A stretch of 21,992 bases of DNA from Quadrisphaera sp. (GTDB lineage: Bacteria > Actinomycetota > Actinomycetes > Actinomycetales > Quadrisphaeraceae): assembly GCA_029258695.1 (NCBI GenBank), contig JARIBR010000107.1:1-21992 (forward strand). Direction: 5' to 3'. Below are positions 17,287-21,992 of the stretch, piece after piece. Position 1 is the first letter of the stretch. Each line of letters begins with the position of its first letter. A program made the position numbers and the translations under genes. The notes beneath the pieces were generated by a model. It worked only from the letters and a program-made list of their open reading frames with translations. It did no database searches and was not told the origin of the DNA.

Positions 17287-17907
17287 TCACACCACCTGGT
17301 CCGGCACCCACTCTCCGTCCGTGCCGCGGTGGAACTCCGGCACCACGCCCAGCGCACGGACGAGGGCGGCATCCGCTCCCAGATCGGCCGTCCACCTCGT
17401 GCCCTCCGCCAGCAGCGCCGCGATCGCCACCACATCCGCGCCGGCCTGGCGCAGCAGGGACGCCGCAGCCAGAACCGACGCCCCGGTGGAGACGACGTCG
17501 TCCACGAGCACGACGCGACGCCCGGCGAGCCCCTCGGCTCTCGCGCGCTCGAGGAACAGCTCCTGGTCGCTGTCGGTCGTGATCGACCGCACCGGCGCGG
17601 CCAGCGCGTCCCGGAGGTGGATCTTGCGGGTCTTCTGCAGCACGAGCCAGTCGTCGACCCCTAGAGCCCGCGCCGTGGCGTAGGCCACCGGGATCCCGAG
17701 GGTGGCGACCCCGGCGACGACCTCGGGCCGCACGTCGGCGACCAGGTCCGCGAGGTCAGCGGCCGCTCGCTCGAGGAAGGCGGCACCCTGGTCGAAGACC
17801 ACGAGCAGCGCGATCGCGGTGTCGTCGGTGACCGGCACGATCGGGAGGTCGATCTCCTGCCCCCCGATCGACACCGGGTGCAGCTGGCCGGAACGCGTAC
17901 CGATCAC
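17287..17907 (-). CDS. Phosphoribosyltransferase family protein (Apt/PurR-like fold)
   Basis: A 206-aa type I phosphoribosyltransferase. The PRPP-binding motif RRVVLVDDVVSTGAS lies at 131-145, preceded by the QKTRKIHL segment (91-98) that resembles the adenine/xanthine PRT and PurR groups. Such enzymes convert a nucleobase plus PRPP to a nucleotide, or in PurR-like forms sense PRPP. No helix-turn-helix is seen, so enzyme is more likely than repressor. The GTG at 17907 is chosen because CATGCT lies exactly six bases before it; an ATG at 17943 is in frame. It lies 61 bases downstream of the beta-glucosidase on the same strand. Which base it uses is not clear. Confidence 0.88.
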   Translation of the reverse strand: MIGTRSGQLHPVSIGGQEIDLPIVPVTDDTAIALLVVFDQGAAFLERAAADLADLVADVRPEVVAGVATLGIPVAYATARALGVDDWLVLQKTRKIHLRDALAAPVRSITTDSDQELFLERARAEGLAGRRVVLVDDVVSTGASVLAAASLLRQAGADVVAIAALLAEGTRWTADLGADAALVRALGVVPEFHRGTDGEWVPDQVV

Positions 17908-17968
17908 CGCGCCAGCATGCCGGCTCGCTTCAGGGCTTCGCACGGCGCCCGGTCGAGCCGGCGGTGCG

Positions 17969-20293
17969 TCAGGTCGGGCTCACCGTGAAGGAGGTGCCCC
18001 GCACCGCCGCTGAGCTCCCGCCGACCCACACGTCGAACGTCGAGGGGTCGAGCACCCAGCCACGAGCCACCGCGTTCCAGTACCTGCGCTGGTCCGTGCC
18101 CACCACGAAGCGCACCTCCTGCGTGCCTCCTGCCGGGAGGTCCACCCGCCGGAAGGCCGCGAGCTCACGCGCCGGGCGCGAGGCGGTGCCGTGTCGCTGG
18201 TGGAGGTAGAGCTGCACCACCTCGTCGGCGTCGAGCGGGCCGGTGTTGGTGACCTCGACGGTGACGACGACCTCCTCCTCCAGCCCCACCTCGTCCGCGC
18301 TGACCTGCACGTCGCCGTACGAGAACGCCGAGTACGACAGGCCGTGCCCGAAGGGGTACAGGGGCGTGGACTCCTCGTCCCAGTAACGCTGCGCCGAGTT
18401 CTCCGGGTCCTGGCTGAGCGTGGCGGAGTGGACCATGGGCACCTGCCCGACGCTGCGGGGCCACGTGAACGGCAACCGGCCGGCCGGAGAGACGTCGCCG
18501 AAGATCAGGTCGGCCACCGCCGCTCCACCGCTGGTGCCCGGGTACCAGACCTGGAGGATCGCGGCCACGTGCTCGTCCGCCCACCGCAGGTCCAGGGGAC
18601 GGCCGCTCATCACGACGAGGACGGTGGGGGTGCCCGTGGCCACGACCCGCTGCAGCAGCTCCAGCTGCCCGCCGGGCAGGTCGAGCGTCGCGCGTGAGGC
18701 CTGCTCCCCCACGAGGTTCTGCCACTCACCGACCACGACGACGGCGACGTCGCTGCGCTGGGCGAGCTCGACGGCGCGCTCCGTCTCGGCGGCGTCGTCG
18801 AAGCCGTCCGGGTCGGCGGGCTGGTTGCCCGGGAAGCGGTCGAAGATGGACGGCGTCCCCCGCTGGAACGGACGGACACCGGGGGCGTACGAGACCTCAC
18901 CCGGCGCCCGGGCGGTGAGCCCCGCCAGGACGGTGACGGTCTCGTCGAGGTCGAAGTCGAAGCACCAGGGGCCCAGGGTGGAGCGGGCGTCGTCGGCCAG
19001 CGGCCCGAGGACGGCCAGCGACGTCGCGGTCGAGCCCTCCAGGGGCAGCACCGCACGGCCGCCCTCCTCCGCGGCTGGTCCGTTCTTCAGCAGCACCGCG
19101 CTGCGCTGGGCCGCGGTGCGGGCCAGCTCACGGTGGGAGGGATCGGCGAGGACCGCCCGGGAGGTCTCCACGTCGACGAGGACCTCCTCGTCGAGGCGGA
19201 GGGCAAGCTTGGCGGCGACCACGCGGGTGGCGCTGGCGTCGAGCACGGCCTCGTCGACGGCGCCGCTGGCCACGAGCGCGGGCAGGTGGGCGTACCCGGG
19301 GTCGGCGATGGCCATCTCCAGGTCGACGCCCACCCCGATGGCGCGCGTCGCCGCGTCGGGGAGGTCGGCGGCGAACCCGTGGCTCACGAGCGACCGGACC
19401 ACGTTCGCGTCGGAGACCACGAAGCCCTCGAAGCCCAGCGCACCGCGCAGCACGTCCCTCATCAACCACGCGTTGGCGCCAGCGGGGACGCCGTTGAGGT
19501 CCATGTAGGCGCACATGACGTTCGCCGCACCAGCGTCGATCGCGGCGGCGAACGGCGGCAGGTAGACGTTCCACAGCTGGTGGTCGGAGAGGTCGACCTC
19601 CTCGTAGTCACGCCCACCGATGGCTGCGCCGTACCCGACGAGGTGCTTGGGGCCCGCGAGCACCCGCTCCGGGTCCAGCGTGGCGCCGCCCACCGGCTGC
19701 CCCTGGAAGCCGCGCACCTGGGCCGCGGCCATCGCGGCCCCGAGCACCGGGTCCTCGCCGGCGCCCTCGACGATGCGGCCCCAGCGCGGGTCGCGCGCGA
19801 TGTCCACCATGGGCGCGAAGGCCCAGTGGATACCGACCGCACGGGCCTCGCGGGCGGCGACGACCTGGCCGGCCTCGACGACCGACGGGTCCCACGTGGC
19901 GGCCATCGCGATCGGCACCGGGAAGATGGTGCGCAGCCCGTGCACCACGTCGTAGCCGAACAGCGCCGGCAGGCCATGACGGTTGCCAGCCATCACGCGA
20001 CGCTGCAGGCGGTTGATCTCCTCAGGGTCCGTGACGAAGAGCAGCGAGCCGACCTCGCCGCGGTCGATGGCCGCCTCGACCGCGGCGAGCTGCTCGGGCT
20101 CGTCGGGGATGACGAAGAGCTGCGTCAGCTGGCCGGCCTTCTCCGTCGGGGTCATGTCGGCGACGATCGCCGCCGCGCGCGTCATCGCGTCGGCGGGCAC
20201 CGGGCCGGGGCGGGGGTCGGACGACGACGCTCGGGACGACGGGCTGCCGGAGAACGCTGGGTCCGGTGACGGGCTGTTCGACGACGGTGTCAT
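17969..20293 (-). CDS. Glycoside hydrolase family 3 beta-glucosidase (BglX-like)
   Basis: A 774-aa glycoside hydrolase that cleaves terminal non-reducing beta-linked sugars by a retaining mechanism. The first 36 residues are Ser/Pro-rich and disordered, without a signal peptide, so the enzyme is probably cytosolic. The GH3 N-terminal barrel covers about 45-370. It has K216-H217 in GPKHLVGYG and the nucleophile Asp295 in GFEGFVVSDANVV. The GH3 C-terminal sandwich (about 395-630) carries the likely acid/base Glu530 in LVGEQASRATLDLP. A fibronectin-III-like domain ends the protein (about 680-765). The order and length match BglX-type enzymes. The ATG at 20293 follows AGGATGGGG, which may be a ribosome site, and CAGGAT stands six bases upstream. 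Beta-glucosidase is most likely; beta-xylosidase activity cannot be excluded. Confidence 0.95.
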   Translation of the reverse strand: MTPSSNSPSPDPAFSGSPSSRASSSDPRPGPVPADAMTRAAAIVADMTPTEKAGQLTQLFVIPDEPEQLAAVEAAIDRGEVGSLLFVTDPEEINRLQRRVMAGNRHGLPALFGYDVVHGLRTIFPVPIAMAATWDPSVVEAGQVVAAREARAVGIHWAFAPMVDIARDPRWGRIVEGAGEDPVLGAAMAAAQVRGFQGQPVGGATLDPERVLAGPKHLVGYGAAIGGRDYEEVDLSDHQLWNVYLPPFAAAIDAGAANVMCAYMDLNGVPAGANAWLMRDVLRGALGFEGFVVSDANVVRSLVSHGFAADLPDAATRAIGVGVDLEMAIADPGYAHLPALVASGAVDEAVLDASATRVVAAKLALRLDEEVLVDVETSRAVLADPSHRELARTAAQRSAVLLKNGPAAEEGGRAVLPLEGSTATSLAVLGPLADDARSTLGPWCFDFDLDETVTVLAGLTARAPGEVSYAPGVRPFQRGTPSIFDRFPGNQPADPDGFDDAAETERAVELAQRSDVAVVVVGEWQNLVGEQASRATLDLPGGQLELLQRVVATGTPTVLVVMSGRPLDLRWADEHVAAILQVWYPGTSGGAAVADLIFGDVSPAGRLPFTWPRSVGQVPMVHSATLSQDPENSAQRYWDEESTPLYPFGHGLSYSAFSYGDVQVSADEVGLEEEVVVTVEVTNTGPLDADEVVQLYLHQRHGTASRPARELAAFRRVDLPAGGTQEVRFVVGTDQRRYWNAVARGWVLDPSTFDVWVGGSSAAVRGTSFTVSPT

Positions 20294-20325
20294 GTCCCCA
20301 TCCTGGCGGACCCCACACTGATCGC

Positions 20326-21528
20326 ATGGTGGACGACGCTGCGGCGCAGAGAGCGAGCAGCGCTGCGGCGCAGAGCGACCTGGCCCGGACGGCGCACACC
20401 TACCGCGACTGGGCGCTCGTGGAGTCAGCGGGTCTCTCCCCGACGTACGAGCGGCTCGCGCTGGCGATCGCGGACCACCGGCCGGCGCTCGAGCTCCTGC
20501 AGAAGGTGCACCGTCCGCGCCGTCAGCCGAACCTGCTGCTGGGCGCCCTGCGCTGGTACGGGGTCGACGTCAGCGACCCGGCCGCCGCGCTCGCGTGGCT
20601 CGACGAGCACCGGGCGCAGGCGCTGGAGGTGCTCCGCACCCGCCGCACGCAGACGAACGAGGCCGCCCGGTGCGCGCTGCTGCTGCCGTCCCTCGCGCAG
20701 CTGGCCCAGCGGTCGCGGGGCCCGCTCGCGGTCGTGGAGGTCGGCGCGAGCGCGGGGCTGTGCCTGCTCCTCGACGCCTGGCGCTACCGCTACACGATGC
20801 TGCCCCCGGATGACGCGAGCGACACGAGCGACACGAGCGACACCGGTGACACGAGCGACACGAGCGACACCGGCTGCTCCGGAGTCCTTGGCGACGCCGA
20901 TGACGAACCCGGGTCGGCCCGTCCCGTCAGCACGCCGTCCTCCGTCAGCACGCGCCACGATGTCGGTCCGGCGGACAGCCCGGTGACGCTCACGTGCGCG
21001 GTGAGCGGACCGGCGCCGCTGCCCACCGCGGTGCCACCGATCGCGTGGCGCGCCGGCCTCGACCTCCACCCGGTGGATCCGAGCGACCCCGACGCCCGCC
21101 GCTGGCTCCAGGCGCTCGTGTGGCCCGAGCACGTCGAGCGCGCGGAGCGCCTCGGCGCAGCGCTGGACATGGCCGTCCAGGCCCGCCCCGACGTCCGCGC
21201 CGGTGACATGACCACCGACCTGGCCCCCTTGCTCGACGAGGCGCGCTCCGCCGCGGAAGCGCTCGCACCGGGCGACGGGCCAGCCACTGTCGTCGTGACC
21301 CACACCGCCGCCATGGTCTACCTGGCGCCGGACGACCGCGATTGTGTCCGGCGCGTCATCGCCGGTGCGGGGGCCCACCGCCTCGGCGGGGAGCACGCCG
21401 GTGTCATGCCGGACGTGGACGCCCGGGTACCGGACGCCTCACGGGTCGGCGGGCGGATGGTGGTCTCGCCCGACGACGTCCCGCTGGCGCTGGCCGACCC
21501 CCACGGTGCCGCCCTGCACTGGTTCTGA
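20326..21528 (+). CDS. DUF2332 family protein with a repeat-derived insert
   Basis: A 400-aa protein of the DUF2332 family, whose function is unknown. Conserved parts visible are the N-terminal YRDWALVESAGLSPTYERLA (residues 26-45), the RQPNLLLGALRWYG segment (66-79), the glycine-rich VVEVGASAGLCLLLD (137-150) that resembles an AdoMet or nucleotide loop, and PIAWRAGLDLHPVD further on. Between YRY (155) and SPVTLTC (218) lies about 60 residues of low-complexity sequence that begin with an Asp-Thr-Ser/Gly repeat, probably a recent insertion. The ATG at 20326 is preceded by CACACT at six bases. The frame is open from 20266, but that part overlaps the beta-glucosidase start. It is divergent from that gene across 32 bases. 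Confidence 0.9.
   Translation: MVDDAAAQRASSAAAQSDLARTAHTYRDWALVESAGLSPTYERLALAIADHRPALELLQKVHRPRRQPNLLLGALRWYGVDVSDPAAALAWLDEHRAQALEVLRTRRTQTNEAARCALLLPSLAQLAQRSRGPLAVVEVGASAGLCLLLDAWRYRYTMLPPDDASDTSDTSDTGDTSDTSDTGCSGVLGDADDEPGSARPVSTPSSVSTRHDVGPADSPVTLTCAVSGPAPLPTAVPPIAWRAGLDLHPVDPSDPDARRWLQALVWPEHVERAERLGAALDMAVQARPDVRAGDMTTDLAPLLDEARSAAEALAPGDGPATVVVTHTAAMVYLAPDDRDCVRRVIAGAGAHRLGGEHAGVMPDVDARVPDASRVGGRMVVSPDDVPLALADPHGAALHWF
20821..20874 (+). repeat. In-gene 9-base repeat arranged as two 27-base units
   Basis: Six 9-mers read GACACGAGC twice then GACACCGGT, and again GACACGAGC twice then GACACCGGC. They encode Asp-Thr-Ser, Asp-Thr-Ser, Asp-Thr-Gly twice over inside the DUF2332 protein. 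The 27-base order implies a later duplication of three units. Confidence 0.9.
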
Positions 21529-21573
21529 GCCGCACCGGTTCTGAGCACGCCTCACCCAGCGCGTCTCCCCGGC

Positions 21574-21992
21574 TCAGCGCGCGAGGTCGGCGGCGAAGCG
21601 CTGCAGCCACTCCCGGGCCCTCAGCGCCGCGGCGAGCTCGTCCGCGGGATCGGGCACGCCCAGCGCGCGGCGCACACGCTCCGCCTCGGCGGCCTCCAAG
21701 GGTTCCTCGTCCTCCGGGTCGACCTCCCCGAGCTCCACCTCGGGTCGCTGGACCATGCGCGCCACCTCGTCCGCCGCCTCGGCGACGATGGCGGGGTCGG
21801 CGGTGCCGTGGGCGCGCAGCACCTGGATGAGGGTGAGCCTCGCCCGGTCCTCCCCGTCCGTGCCCGTCTCGCCCTCGGGGGCGCCGCCCCCACCGGCCTC
21901 GGAGGCCGCGGCCAGCGCCACGGAGGCCAGGCCGCGTACCACCGCGGCGCGGGCGGCCCCCCCCCGGCCCGCCGCCCCCTGTAAAACCCCAC
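21574..21992 (-). CDS. Unrecognised protein, N-terminus cut by the window edge
   Basis: I do not recognise a family. The visible 139 codons are Ala/Glu-rich. They end with a helical segment EEPLEAAEAERVRRALGVPD followed by an ELAAALRAREWLQRFAADLAR tail, with a middle stretch DRARLTLIQVLRAHGTADPAIVAEAADEVARM cut here in two overlapping helices. A GTG at 21942 could be a start, but the same frame continues without a stop to base 21992 as plausible Ala/Gly-rich protein, so the gene likely begins outside. A nine-base C run at 21957-21965 near the edge could hide an indel. It is convergent with DUF2332 across 45 bases. Confidence 0.6.
   Translation of the reverse strand, partial: GVLQGAAGRGGAARAAVVRGLASVALAAASEAGGGGAPEGETGTDGEDRARLTLIQVLRAHGTADPAIVAEAADEVARMVQRPEVELGEVDPEDEEPLEAAEAERVRRALGVPDPADELAAALRAREWLQRFAADLAR

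Overview
This is a very GC-rich window with strong G/C preference at third codon positions. GTG starts are frequent, and several protein families are typical of actinobacteria: a DUF222/HNH endonuclease, DUF2332, DUF3618 and a UBP-type zinc finger. The host is most likely a high-GC actinomycete; I cannot fix the genus from sequence alone. No insertion sequence, prophage, CRISPR array or rRNA is visible. The content is chromosomal housekeeping and accessory metabolism with two tRNAs.

Layout. 1-4193 (minus strand): a terminator-like hairpin, a small four-helix membrane protein, a KefB-type antiporter carrying a C-terminal UBP zinc finger, a YeiH-type putative sulfate exporter, and tRNA-Lys(CUU). 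4231-7585 (minus): a tightly packed DUF3618 / cytochrome P450 / amidohydrolase cluster. 7756-9552 (plus): an NCS1-type permease that diverges from that cluster. 9691-11061: an epoxide-hydrolase-like alpha/beta hydrolase and a Bcp peroxiredoxin, divergent, 42 bases apart. 11149-11232: tRNA-Leu(UAG). 11313-13354 (minus): aldehyde dehydrogenase overlapping a Nudix hydrolase. 13355-13870: a 516-base spacer with repeats and palindromes. 13871-17102 (plus): a DUF222/HNH endonuclease gene with a probable C-terminal frameshift, then a short-chain dehydrogenase. 17287-20293 (minus): a phosphoribosyltransferase and a GH3 beta-glucosidase. 20326-21528 (plus): DUF2332. 21574-end (minus): an unrecognised protein cut by the window edge.

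Likely functional groupings are local. DUF3618-P450-amidohydrolase looks like one transcript, possibly fed by the divergent permease. ALDH-Nudix is translationally coupled by an ATGA overlap. The antiporter and the small membrane protein are probably co-transcribed.

Three patterns run through the window. First, eight genes have an (N)ANNNT hexamer exactly six bases before the start codon, which suggests leaderless transcripts. Second, most gene junctions carry a private tandem repeat of 10, 11, 15, 16, 18 or 20 bases, while repeats inside genes keep periods divisible by three. Third, perfect inverted repeats sit at promoters and at gene ends. I did not find a clear-cut new defence or mobile system. 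The most distinctive single gene is the antiporter-UBP zinc finger fusion.
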